Part shown: piece by piece, positions 8,254 to 16,767 of the stretch | How the letters are laid out: each line of letters begins with the position of its first letter | Numbering within the stretch: the stretch's first letter is position 1 | Assembly (NCBI RefSeq): GCF_051379705.1 | Contig: NZ_CP179868.1 | Span: 2,108,001 to 2,172,000 of the forward strand | Length of the DNA: 64,000 nt | Origin: Ekhidna sp051379705 | GTDB taxonomy: Bacteria; Bacteroidota; Bacteroidia; Cytophagales; Cyclobacteriaceae | Direction: 5' to 3' | The notes under the pieces: model-generated | Databases searched by the model: none | What the model saw: only the letters and a program-made list of their open reading frames with translations | What the model was told of the DNA's origin: nothing | Program-made: the position numbers and the translations under genes

Positions 8254-9272
8254 GAATTGGCAAGTAGACGATTATACTTATGATGGGCTTTCCATTTTTT
8301 ATAGCCTCGCTTAAAGCTCCAATAAGAATGCCCTCTTTTACGATTCAGGCGGCTAATATCTGATAAAACCGATAAATGCCAAAGGATGTCTTTATATGCT
8401 TTCCAAAGTGGAAATCCCGGTTGGTAGATATGTGCGGGTTCTGCCCCAGCTCCATTGAGCTCGAGAATTTTGAAATTCTTCAACTGTTTTAGATCATCAT
8501 ACGACCTACACTTTAGATCATACCGCCCAAAATAGAAATCCGGTATTTCATCGCTCAAGGTGTTGAATGCCTCCTCTAGTGATGAATCAATTTCGTGATT
8601 ATCATTTAAAAATTTGGTGCCCCTGCTGTGATTACCTATTGGCTCAACCAGTACTCGCTCACCCTCCTCTGGAACTTCAGCGCCAATCAATTGAAGGTAA
8701 TCACTTGTAAGATCTGCAGTCATTATCGCCCTTGTATTTTTCTGTAAGAGCTCGTTAACAGTGCTTTGCCCATCGCCAACAACTGACAAGAAATCCTTTC
8801 TAACAATGGAAGTCACCTTGCCTTTCTCTCCTGGATATTTCACATAGAATACTCCAAGTTCAATTGGGTAGTCTACCATTTCTTGTATGAGGAAATCTAC
8901 GGGACAGGCTTCTACATATTTCTTGAGTGCTTTTTGTGAATGAATCTTACTTACCCAATTGCCTCGTTCCCCCACATCAGGTTTTGCAATCAAAGGAAAA
9001 CCCATCTTTTCTGCCTCTAGCGCTGTTCGCTCTAAGTCTCCTTTGCTGATAAGCAAAGTCTTTGGCATGTATTGATCTGGAATGAGATTAAATATGTCTG
9101 ACTTCTTTTCGCCTACCATTCCTCCAAACTCAATGCTTGGATTGGAAGCCGTGAAAAAAAAGAAGGAGCGATGCTTCAGTATCAGCCACGCATAGTAGAA
9201 AATGATAGGAAAATAGAGTACTGAGAAAGGCCAGTATTCCCAGTTGCGTAATCTGACCAGTAGCTTTTTCAA
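8250..9272 (-). CDS. Membrane-associated ATP-grasp ligase, uncharacterised
   Basis: The 340-residue protein begins with a basic segment and a strongly hydrophobic, aromatic stretch (about residues 14-40). An unusual conserved-looking NPSIEFGGMVGEKK motif follows, and then an ATP-grasp fold: a P-L-I-A-K-P-D strand with the adenine-side lysine, a glycine-rich loop near GERGNW, and a C-terminal metal-binding ILELNGAGAEP (E and N ligands). It resembles the D-alanine-D-alanine ligase superfamily, which joins a carboxylate to an amine through an acyl-phosphate, but it lacks the standard Ddl N-terminal domain. It sits between a DinB-like gene (8 bases away) and a LysE exporter (4-base overlap). The substrate is unknown; an exported dipeptide-like product is my inference. 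Confidence 0.8.
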   Translation of the reverse strand: MKKLLVRLRNWEYWPFSVLYFPIIFYYAWLILKHRSFFFFTASNPSIEFGGMVGEKKSDIFNLIPDQYMPKTLLISKGDLERTALEAEKMGFPLIAKPDVGERGNWVSKIHSQKALKKYVEACPVDFLIQEMVDYPIELGVFYVKYPGEKGKVTSIVRKDFLSVVGDGQSTVNELLQKNTRAIMTADLTSDYLQLIGAEVPEEGERVLVEPIGNHSRGTKFLNDNHEIDSSLEEAFNTLSDEIPDFYFGRYDLKCRSYDDLKQLKNFKILELNGAGAEPAHIYQPGFPLWKAYKDILWHLSVLSDISRLNRKRGHSYWSFKRGYKKWKAHHKYNRLLANS

Positions 9273-9280
9273 AAGTTGAA

Positions 9281-9790
9281 TTAATTCGCTTTAGTGCTTT
9301 CTCGATACCGGATAGTAGAACTCGCCACTCCAAAGTTTTCGGGAAGTTCAATATAGGTAAGTGAGTGATTGACCGCCACCTTCAACAACGCCATGTGATG
9401 GATGGCATGTTCAATATTATAAGCCAACTCACGATAAAAGCTACTTTTCATTTGATCGTTTACATCATTGCTGATCGCATAATTTGCTTCAAATGTGAGT
9501 GTAAAGTCGTCTTGGTTTTTATCTAAAAAATCATGAATCGATTGGATCACGCTTAGAGCTAATTTCTTATCTGTTTCAATCAACGTGTCATGCTTTCGCT
9601 GATCATAATTCACCACTCTACTATTCTCCGCGTCAAATAGACAAATGAAAAACTCCAACGTATGTCTAATATGTTGGCCAAAGGTGGAGTTACTGAGTTC
9701 GGTCAATGGACGAGCGAAATCTTCCTCTTTACAAGAGTCGATAACTTGGGAAAGCTGTGAAAGTAGGTCCTTAGCTGATGATTGAAGCAT
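9281..9790 (-). CDS. DinB/YfiT-superfamily protein
   Basis: A 169-residue, probably all-helical protein with the metal-binding pattern of the DinB superfamily: a histidine in the second helix (FGQHIRH, His40) and an H-x-x-x-H pair in a later helix (His128 and His132 in IEHAIHHMALL). Known members include bacillithiol- and mycothiol-dependent S-transferases and putative metal hydrolases. The organism appears to make bacillithiol (bshC and ytxJ in this window), which would suit such a role, but that is inference. It is the first gene of a tight three-gene run with the ATP-grasp ligase and LysE exporter. Confidence 0.75.
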   Translation of the reverse strand: MLQSSAKDLLSQLSQVIDSCKEEDFARPLTELSNSTFGQHIRHTLEFFICLFDAENSRVVNYDQRKHDTLIETDKKLALSVIQSIHDFLDKNQDDFTLTFEANYAISNDVNDQMKSSFYRELAYNIEHAIHHMALLKVAVNHSLTYIELPENFGVASSTIRYRESTKAN

Positions 9791-9866
9791 ATGAATTAAT
9801 TAACGCAAAAATAAACATACGGATTTTCTCCGTTACAGGCTTTGATTTTTCTTCTAAAAGGTATTG

Positions 9867-10346
9867 CTAGCGACTTTCCTTGGTAATTGAATTGATCGCA
9901 CTCCATATCAAGTCCTGCTCGAACCCCTTCCCTACCAAATAAGCCAGGGTTTTTTGCTTTCGTTTAAAGTCGTCCTCTTTTTCAAGTTTCGACCACTTTG
10001 TAGTGGCCAGCTCCAACAACCTTTTATAATATTTCTCCGGGTTGATCCGATCGAGGGCATTTTGTATGGCATCCCCTGATAGCCTATGAGCATAGATATT
10101 GGCCTTGATTTTTTGCTTTCCCCAAGAATTAAATTCGAACTTATCATTGCAATAGGCATTAGCAAACCGCTGCTCATCTACAAATCCTTCTTTGGTAAGC
10201 TCTGCTACCAGCTGCGCTGCATCTTCTTCAGCTATTCCCCAGCTTTGAATTTTTTCGAATAGTTCGTTTGGCGAACGTTCCCGAAAGGCGCAAAATCTAC
10301 CAGCCTTTTGCTTTACCTCTTTGATGCCTGATTTTTGGGCCATCAA
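9867..10346 (-). CDS. recX: Regulatory protein RecX
   Basis: A 159-residue protein with the three-helix-repeat pattern of RecX: an early R-E-R-S-x-x-E-L motif, the D-E-x-R-F-A-x-A-Y signature (VDEQRFANAYCNDKF), then W-G-x-x-K-I-x-x-x-L-like and a C-terminal R-K-x-x-T-L-A-Y-L-V-x-K-G-F repeat. RecX binds RecA filaments and limits recombination. The second Met (10343) is an equally good start. It lies four bases after the YcxB-like gene on the same strand. A weak hairpin (9819-9833) lies past the stop, followed on the minus strand by a T-rich tract. Lengths for the family are typically 150-200 residues. Confidence 0.9.
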   Translation of the reverse strand: MMAQKSGIKEVKQKAGRFCAFRERSPNELFEKIQSWGIAEEDAAQLVAELTKEGFVDEQRFANAYCNDKFEFNSWGKQKIKANIYAHRLSGDAIQNALDRINPEKYYKRLLELATTKWSKLEKEDDFKRKQKTLAYLVGKGFEQDLIWSAINSITKESR

Positions 10347-10350
10347 AATC

Positions 10351-10830
10351 CTATTTTTCTGCTATGTAGCCTTTTCTTTTTAGCACAGTCTCCAGAAATC
10401 TAATTTCATTCTCGTTATTGAATATCCGGAATGGGAGGTGAACCAGCTGGGCTTTGCTTGCAAACAGGATAAATGCATCTTTGCCTTTTTTAGCTCGTTT
10501 GATTTGATCCCATTTCATTGGCATACCCTGTTTGGCATTCATCTTAATTAAGATTTGCTGCGAAGAAATCTCATAAGATAATTTCTCGAACATGAACTTA
10601 CCTTGTTCTAGTTGTGTGATTCCTGCAAACTGGATCAACCAAAACAATAAGTAGAGCGAGAGGGCAATCGTAGCTCCTGTGATCCACCAGTGACTTGGTG
10701 CAATAAAATATCCGCAGCAAATTGCAGCATATATTAAGAATACCCACCACTGTTGTTTCAGTGCTGCTTTAAAAGCTATTCCAATGTATTTTTTGGTAGG
10801 TAATTTGTATTTTTTAGTTCGTACTATCAT
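10351..10830 (-). CDS. YcxB-like two-helix membrane protein
   Basis: The 159-residue product has two membrane helices (about residues 33-48 and 52-70), then a soluble C-terminal domain of about 85 residues with W-D-Q-I-x-x-A and F-I-L-F-x-S/A motifs. These resemble the YcxB-like C-terminal domain, a PH-like fold. The function of this family is unknown. The gene lies four bases upstream of recX, probably in one transcript, and follows nadC after a gap of about 50 bases. Family call is moderate and rests on the topology and the W-D-x-I pattern. Confidence 0.6.
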   Translation of the reverse strand: MIVRTKKYKLPTKKYIGIAFKAALKQQWWVFLIYAAICCGYFIAPSHWWITGATIALSLYLLFWLIQFAGITQLEQGKFMFEKLSYEISSQQILIKMNAKQGMPMKWDQIKRAKKGKDAFILFASKAQLVHLPFRIFNNENEIRFLETVLKRKGYIAEK

Positions 10831-10883
10831 GGCTCAATCGCTCTTGTCTACTTCTTACAATGATTACACCGCGAATATAGAAT

Positions 10884-11741
10884 TTAAATAGCTTTGAGAC
10901 TCATATCCAGACTCCTGTATGAGTGCGTAAGTGCACCGACTGATATGTAGTCAACACCTGTTTCGGCAATTTCTGCGATGGTTTTTTCTGTAATCCCACC
11001 AGATGCCTCAGTCTCAAACCTTCCTCCAATCATTTTTATCGCCTGCCTAATGTCCGAAGGAAGCATGTTGTCGAGCATAACTCTATGTACTTGTCCAACT
11101 TCCAAAACTTCATCTAGCTCTTTCAGGCTCCTAACCTCGACTTCAATATTAAGCTGAAGATTGTTTTTCTCTAAATAAGCAACTGTCTGATTAATCGCAT
11201 TTTTAACTCCACCGGCAAAATCAATGTGATTGTCCTTAAGCATGACCATATCATACAAGCCAAATCGGTGATTTACACCTCCTCCAATCACAACTGCCCA
11301 CTTCTCAGCTAACCTAAACAACGGAGTAGTTTTTCTGGTGTCTAGCAACTTAGCTTTTGAACCCTTGATCAGCAGATTCATATGATGTGTATACGTCGCT
11401 ATAGCACTCATCCGTTGAAGGCAATTGAGAACCAATCGTTCGGCCGAGAGGATTGATCGTGAGCTCCCCTTAACAGAAAATCCAACCTCACCATGTTCAA
11501 TTAAGTCACCGTCCTTTTTGTTGAAATCAATGACAAGTTTAGGGTCAACATATTCAAAAATCTTTTGTGCAAGTTCAAGCCCGGCAATCATACCATCGTC
11601 CTTGATAAGAAGATGTGCTTCGCTAGTTGCACTTTCTGGAATAGATCCAAGAGATGAGTGATCTCCATCACCAATATCCTCGGCAAACGCTGCCTTAATA
11701 AAGGTATTTATATTTTTTGTAGTTAAATACGGTAAGTCCAT
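10884..11741 (-). CDS. nadC: Nicotinate-nucleotide pyrophosphorylase (carboxylating)
   Basis: This enzyme converts quinolinate and PRPP to nicotinate mononucleotide, CO2 and pyrophosphate in de novo NAD synthesis in the cytoplasm. The 285-residue sequence matches the family throughout: the N-terminal DIGDGDHSS, the R-L-V-L-N-C-L-Q-R-M-S-A-I-A-T helix, the substrate-binding D-T-R-K-T-T-P-x-x-R motif, K-x-x-x-x-x-G-G-G-x-x-H-R, K-D-N-H, and the late E-A-S-G-G-I strand. The protein is of normal length. It precedes a small secreted protein of a type often found beside nadC in this phylum, on the same strand. Confidence 0.97.
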   Translation of the reverse strand: MDLPYLTTKNINTFIKAAFAEDIGDGDHSSLGSIPESATSEAHLLIKDDGMIAGLELAQKIFEYVDPKLVIDFNKKDGDLIEHGEVGFSVKGSSRSILSAERLVLNCLQRMSAIATYTHHMNLLIKGSKAKLLDTRKTTPLFRLAEKWAVVIGGGVNHRFGLYDMVMLKDNHIDFAGGVKNAINQTVAYLEKNNLQLNIEVEVRSLKELDEVLEVGQVHRVMLDNMLPSDIRQAIKMIGGRFETEASGGITEKTIAEIAETGVDYISVGALTHSYRSLDMSLKAI

Positions 11742-11784
11742 TGTGGCGAAAATTAGTGCGTGGGCGGCTTAAGGGCGAAATAAG

Positions 11785-12159
11785 CTACTCTTGGCTGAAA
11801 TTCAAAGTATCAATCAGGTATTTGTCGCCTATCTTCTTAATAAACATCACTACTCGATACGCGCCATTTTCATGTGTATATCGTCCGATAGTATATTTCA
11901 GGCCTTGTGAAGCCCCTTGATGGATGTAAGCAAAGTTCTTTGGTGTATTCTTGGAGAAGAAGTCCCTCAAAATCACTTCAGCTTGCGCCTTACTATAATT
12001 TGAGCTCTCACCATTGATTTTAATCTCTACCGTTTGATTGCAAAACTTGATCAACTCTTTTGAGCTCCCTGCCTTCAGTGCAGTTCCAATGTCCTTGACT
12101 GTTTCCTCCTGATTTGGGGAAAAGAAAAGGGTTACTATCAGAATTAGCATTTTCATCAC
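11785..12159 (-). CDS. Small secreted NTF2-like protein (DUF4783-type)
   Basis: A 124-residue protein with an N-terminal hydrophobic signal (MMKMLILIVTLFFS) followed by a cone-shaped alpha-plus-beta domain of SnoaL/NTF2-like appearance: an early helix with DIGTALKAGSSKELIKFC, then strands containing VEIKINGE, YTIGRY and YRVVMFIKK. I recall this as the DUF4783 family, which is common in Bacteroidota and often adjacent to nadC, as here. Its function is unknown and no catalytic motif is seen. The start with two Met is ambiguous by one codon. The gap to nadC is 43 bases. Confidence 0.7.
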   Translation of the reverse strand: MMKMLILIVTLFFSPNQEETVKDIGTALKAGSSKELIKFCNQTVEIKINGESSNYSKAQAEVILRDFFSKNTPKNFAYIHQGASQGLKYTIGRYTHENGAYRVVMFIKKIGDKYLIDTLNFSQE

Positions 12160-12253
12160 TCTTCAAATGTTTGTATACAATGTAGTAAAAACCATGCCCA
12201 ATTTATTCAATCAATGAAGGACATTCAAAAATTGACCCCTCTATATTTGCCAT

Positions 12254-13756
12254 ATGAATAAGAAAGTCATTCTCTTGATACTAGATGGTTGGGGCATTGC
12301 CAAGGACAAAAATGTATCGGCAATCGACAAGGCACACACTCCTTTTATGGATCAAATGTTTTCAAAACATCCGCATAGCACATTAGAGGCGTCTGGTTTA
12401 GCCGTCGGTTTGCCAGAGGGACAAATGGGAAATTCTGAGGTCGGTCACATGAATATCGGAGCAGGGAGGGTGGTGTATCAGGATTTGGTGAAAATCAGCA
12501 ATGCAGTTAACGATAAGTCAATCGCAGATAATGCTGTGCTAAAACAAGCGATAAGCTACGCCACGGAAAACGATAAGCCGATTCATTTAATCGGGTTGTT
12601 ATCTGATGGTGGAGTGCACTCTCACATAGATCATCTGAAAGGCTTGCTTAGCACCTTTGCGGAAAAAGACTTTCAAGATGTCTACGTGCACGCATTTACC
12701 GACGGAAGAGATACTGACCCCAAAGGAGGCGTGGAATACCTGCGTGACCTACAACACCATATGGCAGAATCTACAGGCACACTAGCAACCATCACTGGCC
12801 GATACTATGCGATGGACCGAGACAACCGGTGGGAACGTGTTAAGCTCGCTTATGATGCACTAGTAAAAGGCGAAGGAAAAATGGTTCAAGATCCTCTGAG
12901 AGCAATGGAGGAATCATACATGGCTGATATTACAGATGAGTTTGTAGAACCAATTGTATGTGCGGATGCTAAGATCAAAGATGGGGATGTTGTGCTCTGC
13001 TTCAACTTCAGAACGGATAGAGGACGCCAAATAACGCAAACGCTAACTCAACAAGACTTTCCTGACCAAGGAATGAAAAAGCTTGATCTACACTATGTCA
13101 CCATGACAAACTATGATGACTCATTTGAAGGAGTTCGAGTCATGTATGACAAAGACAACCTGGAAATGACTTTGGGTGAAGTCCTGGAGAAGTCGAATAA
13201 GAAACAGATTCGGATTGCGGAAACCGAAAAATACCCACACGTTACGTTTTTCTTTTCGGGAGGTCGGGAAAAACCTTTTGACGGTGAAAAACGAATTCTT
13301 TGTCCTTCACCTAAAGTAGCAACTTACGACTTACAGCCCGAGATGAGCGCCAGTGATATTCGGGATAAAATCATCCCCGAGTTGAAGGAAAAGTCCGCTG
13401 ATTTCATTTGTCTGAACTTTGCGAACCCTGACATGGTGGGTCACACAGGTGACTTTGAGGCAGCTGTCAAAGCTTGTGAAACGGTTGATCAGTGTGCGGA
13501 AGCAGTTGTGAAAACAGCTTTTGATAACAACTACCTTTCAATCATTATCGCAGATCATGGCAATTCTGATATGATGATTAATCCAGACGGCACACCAAAC
13601 ACAGCTCATACTACGAACCTTGTTCCTTTCATTGTGGTTGATAAGGACTTTAATGGTGAGTTAAAAAGTGGGAAGCTTGGAGATCTCGCACCTACCATCC
13701 TTGAAGCAATGGGAATAGAAATTCCTGCAGAGATGACCGGAGACGTTTTAATTTAA
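12254..13756 (+). CDS. gpmI: 2,3-bisphosphoglycerate-independent phosphoglycerate mutase
   Basis: This enzyme interconverts 3- and 2-phosphoglycerate in glycolysis using two Mn ions and a phosphoserine intermediate. The 500-residue sequence starts with LLILDGWGIA (metal-binding Asp), has the nucleophile serine in MGNSEVGHMNIGAG, the D-G-R-D-T-D-P loop, R-x-x-x-M-D-R-D-x-R-W, and the late metal sites N-x-A-N-P-D-M-V-G-H-T-G and ADHGN. Length matches the family. TATATTTG, a -7-like element, ends only four bases before the ATG, so transcription might start at or very near the start codon. Confidence 0.97.
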   Translation: MNKKVILLILDGWGIAKDKNVSAIDKAHTPFMDQMFSKHPHSTLEASGLAVGLPEGQMGNSEVGHMNIGAGRVVYQDLVKISNAVNDKSIADNAVLKQAISYATENDKPIHLIGLLSDGGVHSHIDHLKGLLSTFAEKDFQDVYVHAFTDGRDTDPKGGVEYLRDLQHHMAESTGTLATITGRYYAMDRDNRWERVKLAYDALVKGEGKMVQDPLRAMEESYMADITDEFVEPIVCADAKIKDGDVVLCFNFRTDRGRQITQTLTQQDFPDQGMKKLDLHYVTMTNYDDSFEGVRVMYDKDNLEMTLGEVLEKSNKKQIRIAETEKYPHVTFFFSGGREKPFDGEKRILCPSPKVATYDLQPEMSASDIRDKIIPELKEKSADFICLNFANPDMVGHTGDFEAAVKACETVDQCAEAVVKTAFDNNYLSIIIADHGNSDMMINPDGTPNTAHTTNLVPFIVVDKDFNGELKSGKLGDLAPTILEAMGIEIPAEMTGDVLI

Positions 13757-13758
13757 AG

Positions 13759-14310
13759 ATGAGAATATTACCAAACTTGAAAATTGGGACATTGGCCCTT
13801 CTGCTTTTTACAGGCTGTCAAAAGCTAAAACCAGATTCGGTGCAAATACCGGAATACCCGGATTATGCAGAGTTAATGACTAGTCAAGCTGAATTACTAG
13901 GCAATGGCAAGGCTACTAAAAAGGTGTCGCTAAAGGGTAAAAACGAAACGCATGTTTTGAACATGGACTCTGCCAAATGGGTAAAAGAGCTCTCCTTCTT
14001 AAAAGAAATCAACCCGAATCAACCCGAATATGTAGGTGCATTTGTAAAAAGTGGGGATGAGCTAAATCAAACACTTAATTTGGCGGAAGGAGAAAATGGC
14101 CCACTGAAAAGAACAACATTTTCAATTGGTGATGCAGGCTACGAAAAGGTCATTGCGATCTTCCATGAAGACAAAGACGTTTACATTCACCACCGGGAAA
14201 TCGAGCTAAACTTTGCAGATGGTTTGTTGCGCTCCTTTCAGATTGAGGGCTATCAGAAAATGATGTTTAAGGATACGGTGAGGTTTAGTGTTGAAGTCAC
14301 GGTCGATTAA
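13759..14310 (+). CDS. Predicted lipoprotein, uncharacterised
   Basis: A 183-residue protein with a hydrophobic N-terminus ending in the lipobox LFTGC (Cys at about residue 20), so probably a lipid-anchored envelope protein. The remainder is soluble, with few aromatics and no cysteine or recognisable catalytic motif. The start is two bases after the gpmI stop, so it is co-transcribed with the mutase. Its TAA is interlocked with the TAA of ribH on the other strand (TTAA at 14307-14310). I do not recognise the family. Confidence 0.65.
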   Translation: MRILPNLKIGTLALLLFTGCQKLKPDSVQIPEYPDYAELMTSQAELLGNGKATKKVSLKGKNETHVLNMDSAKWVKELSFLKEINPNQPEYVGAFVKSGDELNQTLNLAEGENGPLKRTTFSIGDAGYEKVIAIFHEDKDVYIHHREIELNFADGLLRSFQIEGYQKMMFKDTVRFSVEVTVD

Positions 14311-14789
14311 GACTTCACTTCCAACATTTTTATTGCAGTAGCCGCCGCTTCGTCTCCCTTATTTCCATGTTTTCCTCCCGCACGATCCAATGCCTGCTTC
14401 ATGTTATCTGTAGTCAGAACACCAAATATTACCGGCTTATTATATTTCAGATTTACGTTTGTAATGCCATTTGCGACCGCATCGCATATGAAATCAAAAT
14501 GCCTGGTCTCTCCTTGAATTACACATCCCAGACAAATCACAGCATCAACATCTTTTCGCTCAGCCATCCACTGTCCGCCGAGACTTAACTCAAAAGTTCC
14601 GGGCACATTCATCCGTTCAATATTATCACGAGTGGCACCAGCACTCAATAGCGTTTGATATGCTCCGGCATAGAGTGCTTCAGTCACTTGTTCGTTCCAC
14701 TCAGCCACTACAATTGCGAACTTATTTTTACTTATGTTCAGCGATTGATTGATTTTCACATCGCTGAGGTTCTTTTCTGATGATGCCAT
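14307..14789 (-). CDS. ribH: 6,7-dimethyl-8-ribityllumazine synthase
   Basis: This enzyme joins 5-amino-6-ribitylaminouracil with 3,4-dihydroxy-2-butanone 4-phosphate in the penultimate step of riboflavin synthesis, usually as a large capsid-like assembly. The 160 residues contain A-E-W-N near the N-terminus, the P-G-T-F-E-L loop, the C-L-G-C-V-I-Q-G-E-T-x-H-F-D-F core with the catalytic His, the V-x-F-G-V-L-T-T strand and the A-x-x-R-A-G-G-K-x-G-N-K-G phosphate loop. No other rib gene is near. A terminator separates it from the upstream TPR gene, so it needs its own promoter. Confidence 0.97.
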   Translation of the reverse strand: MASSEKNLSDVKINQSLNISKNKFAIVVAEWNEQVTEALYAGAYQTLLSAGATRDNIERMNVPGTFELSLGGQWMAERKDVDAVICLGCVIQGETRHFDFICDAVANGITNVNLKYNKPVIFGVLTTDNMKQALDRAGGKHGNKGDEAAATAIKMLEVKS

Positions 14790-14820
14790 AAAACAAAGAG
14801 AATGAAGTTTCTACAAATAA

Positions 14821-14850
14821 AAAATGTCACCTCGAAAGAGATGACATTTT
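14821..14850 (-). terminator. Intrinsic terminator after the TPR gene
   Basis: AAAATGTCA pairs with TGACATTTT over nine base pairs. An inner three-pair stem is closed by a GAAA tetraloop, with one mismatch between the stems. Reading leftwards it is followed by a T-rich tract. It lies 19 bases past the stop of the TPR gene. Confidence 0.75.
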
Positions 14851-14869
14851 AATTTTAATTTGATGTCTA

Positions 14870-15589
14870 TTACTGAGCCAGAGCTTCTAGTCTCGACTTT
14901 TGCTTTTTCGCGTCATTTACTTCTGACGCATTTGGATAATCATTGATGATTGATCCGTAAGTTGAAGCGGCAGCAGCAAGATTTCCATTTTGCTCCTGAG
15001 CAATCGCTAATTTCTTAAGATAAATAGGCGTGAATGATTCGTTTTTCTTGTAATTAACTGCTTTTTCGTAGCTGCCAATTGCATTTGCAAAATCATCCTG
15101 TTCCATATATGCATCTCCAATGAGGGAATATGCTCTACCCTGAAGTAAGTAATCGTCGCTGCTAAATTTTTTCAAATTTCTTATGGCTCCCTCAAAATCT
15201 CCTAATTTCAAGTAAGATGCTCCTGCATAAAAACTTGAAAGATTAGCCGCTTTGGTGCCTGGAAATTCGTCCATGATCTCTAGGAAACCATAGCTGTTTC
15301 CGTCTCCATTCAAAGCCAGACCCAAACTGTCTGCGTCAAAATAGTACTGAGCTTGAAAAAGCTCTTCTTGCGCCATTTGGTCTTGATTCGTGATATAGTA
15401 GTTATAAGCAGCGAATCCAACGATCACTAAAGCAAGGACTCCTCCTATGCCAAAGACCATTACCTTGTTTCTCTTACTGCTAAAAAACTCATTGGCTTTA
15501 TCAACGATTGCATTTGGATCTTCTAGGATCTCTATGCCGTCATCATGTTGTTTTCCTTTTGCCATTTTTTTTGAATGTTGGGCACTCAA
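14870..15589 (-). CDS. Membrane-anchored tetratricopeptide-repeat protein (YfgM-like topology)
   Basis: The 239-residue protein has a cytoplasmic N-terminal tail of about 40 residues, one membrane helix (VFGIGGVLALVIVGFAAYN), and an exported C-terminal domain with at least three TPR-like helix pairs; A-x-x-L-x-x-G-D-x-x-x-A-I and Y-x-x-A patterns repeat about every 34 residues. This is the topology of YfgM, the ancillary SecYEG-associated chaperone, but the similarity may be only architectural. It lies downstream of pdhA on the same strand, with a 103-base gap holding a -7-like TATCTTTG, and is followed by a terminator. Confidence 0.75.
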   Translation of the reverse strand: MSAQHSKKMAKGKQHDDGIEILEDPNAIVDKANEFFSSKRNKVMVFGIGGVLALVIVGFAAYNYYITNQDQMAQEELFQAQYYFDADSLGLALNGDGNSYGFLEIMDEFPGTKAANLSSFYAGASYLKLGDFEGAIRNLKKFSSDDYLLQGRAYSLIGDAYMEQDDFANAIGSYEKAVNYKKNESFTPIYLKKLAIAQEQNGNLAAAASTYGSIINDYPNASEVNDAKKQKSRLEALAQ

Positions 15590-15649
15590 TAATGAATCGA
15601 ATGCCGGATTATCTCAATTAATAATTCGCCTCTCGGCTTTTTGCGGACG

Positions 15650-15657
15650 CAAAGATA
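15650..15657 (-). promoter_or_regulatory. -7-like element (TATCTTTG) upstream of the TPR gene
   Basis: On the minus strand TATCTTTG matches the Bacteroidota TAnnTTTG consensus and would give a leader of about 55 bases. I found no TTG at the expected 19-21 base spacing, so this is a tentative site. Confidence 0.3.
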
Positions 15658-15692
15658 TATTTTTTGTTCAGATGTGTAAGGCTATCAGATAA

Positions 15693-16709
15693 TTATGTGT
15701 TGACAAATGGATAATCATTCTCAACATAATTGTCTGTGTAAGCTTCAGATGCTTCCGGCCATGGCGAGTCTTCTGCAAATTGAACTGCGTCAGCCACCCG
15801 GCTTTTGATCTCTGTATCTATTGCCTTAAGATCGTCCTCGGTTGCCCATTTGTTCTTAAGAATTGTTTGCTTTACCTGCTCAATTGGATCTTGTTTCTTG
15901 TATTCCTCAAGCTCCTCTTTTGTTCTATACTTTGCTGGATCTGACATGGAGTGACCCTTATATCTGTAGGTTCTAAACTCGAGGAATGTTGGACCATTTC
16001 CCTTTCTGGCTCTATCTGCCGCCTTGGACACTGAGTTATGCACGTCCTCCACTCTCATAGCATCAACAGGCTCTGAAGGCATATCGTAAGCTTCCGCAAG
16101 TGTATGAAGTTCGGTTACGTTAGAGGTTCGCTCCACTGAGGTTCCCATCGCGTATCCGTTGTTTTCCACAACAAAGATCACTGGCATCTTCATTGTCATT
16201 GCCATGTTGAATGCCTCATGTAGTGCGCCCTGACGAACTGCACCATCTCCCATGTAGCAAATACATAGACTTTTTGTGCCTTTATATTGTTCGGCAAAAC
16301 CTATGCCCGCTCCCAAAGGAATCTGCGCTCCCACGATTCCGTGTCCTCCTATGAAATTCACCTCTTTGTCAAACATGTGCATGGATCCCCCTTTTCCTTT
16401 CGAAACACCTGTCGCTTTTCCGAAGAGTTCGGCCATCACTTTTCCGGGATCTGTGCCCAAAGCCAACGGATGACCATGGTCCCTATAAGCTGTTATCCAT
16501 TTGTCATCTTTTTCAAGCGCAGAAACAGCGCCAGAAGCACACGCTTCCTGACCAATGTAGAGGTGACAAAACCCACGGATTTTTTGCTGGCCGTAAAGCT
16601 GACCAGCCTTTTCTTCAAACCTCCTCATTAGCTGCATCGAGCGAAACCACTCCATGTATTGGTCTTTTGAAAACTCTACTGATTTTTTTGTTGTCTTTTT
16701 AGCCGCCAT
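15693..16709 (-). CDS. pdhA: Pyruvate dehydrogenase E1 component, alpha subunit
   Basis: Alpha subunit of the thiamine-diphosphate-dependent E1 that decarboxylates pyruvate and passes the acetyl group to lipoylated E2. The 338-residue sequence has R-R-F-E-E-K-A near the N-terminus, the Y-R-D-H-G-H-P-L-A-L-G segment, the thiamine-diphosphate motif starting GDGAVRQG (about residue 155) with N-N-x-Y-A-M-G-T at its end, and the C-terminal phospho-loop-like Y-R-x-x-G-H-S-M-S-D-P. The Met at 16709 is preferred to that at 16718. lipA and lipB elsewhere in the window supply the lipoate that its complex needs. The beta subunit is not adjacent. Confidence 0.93.
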   Translation of the reverse strand: MAAKKTTKKSVEFSKDQYMEWFRSMQLMRRFEEKAGQLYGQQKIRGFCHLYIGQEACASGAVSALEKDDKWITAYRDHGHPLALGTDPGKVMAELFGKATGVSKGKGGSMHMFDKEVNFIGGHGIVGAQIPLGAGIGFAEQYKGTKSLCICYMGDGAVRQGALHEAFNMAMTMKMPVIFVVENNGYAMGTSVERTSNVTELHTLAEAYDMPSEPVDAMRVEDVHNSVSKAADRARKGNGPTFLEFRTYRYKGHSMSDPAKYRTKEELEEYKKQDPIEQVKQTILKNKWATEDDLKAIDTEIKSRVADAVQFAEDSPWPEASEAYTDNYVENDYPFVNT

Positions 16710-16767
16710 AGGACCCAATTGTTTGATTTACTTTGTAAAACAGATAGCGAAATTACTGCAAAAAACC

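Noticed and set aside
16654..16767. Longer RecF starting at 16654
   Set aside because: It would overlap pdhA and add a hydrophobic tail absent from RecF proteins.
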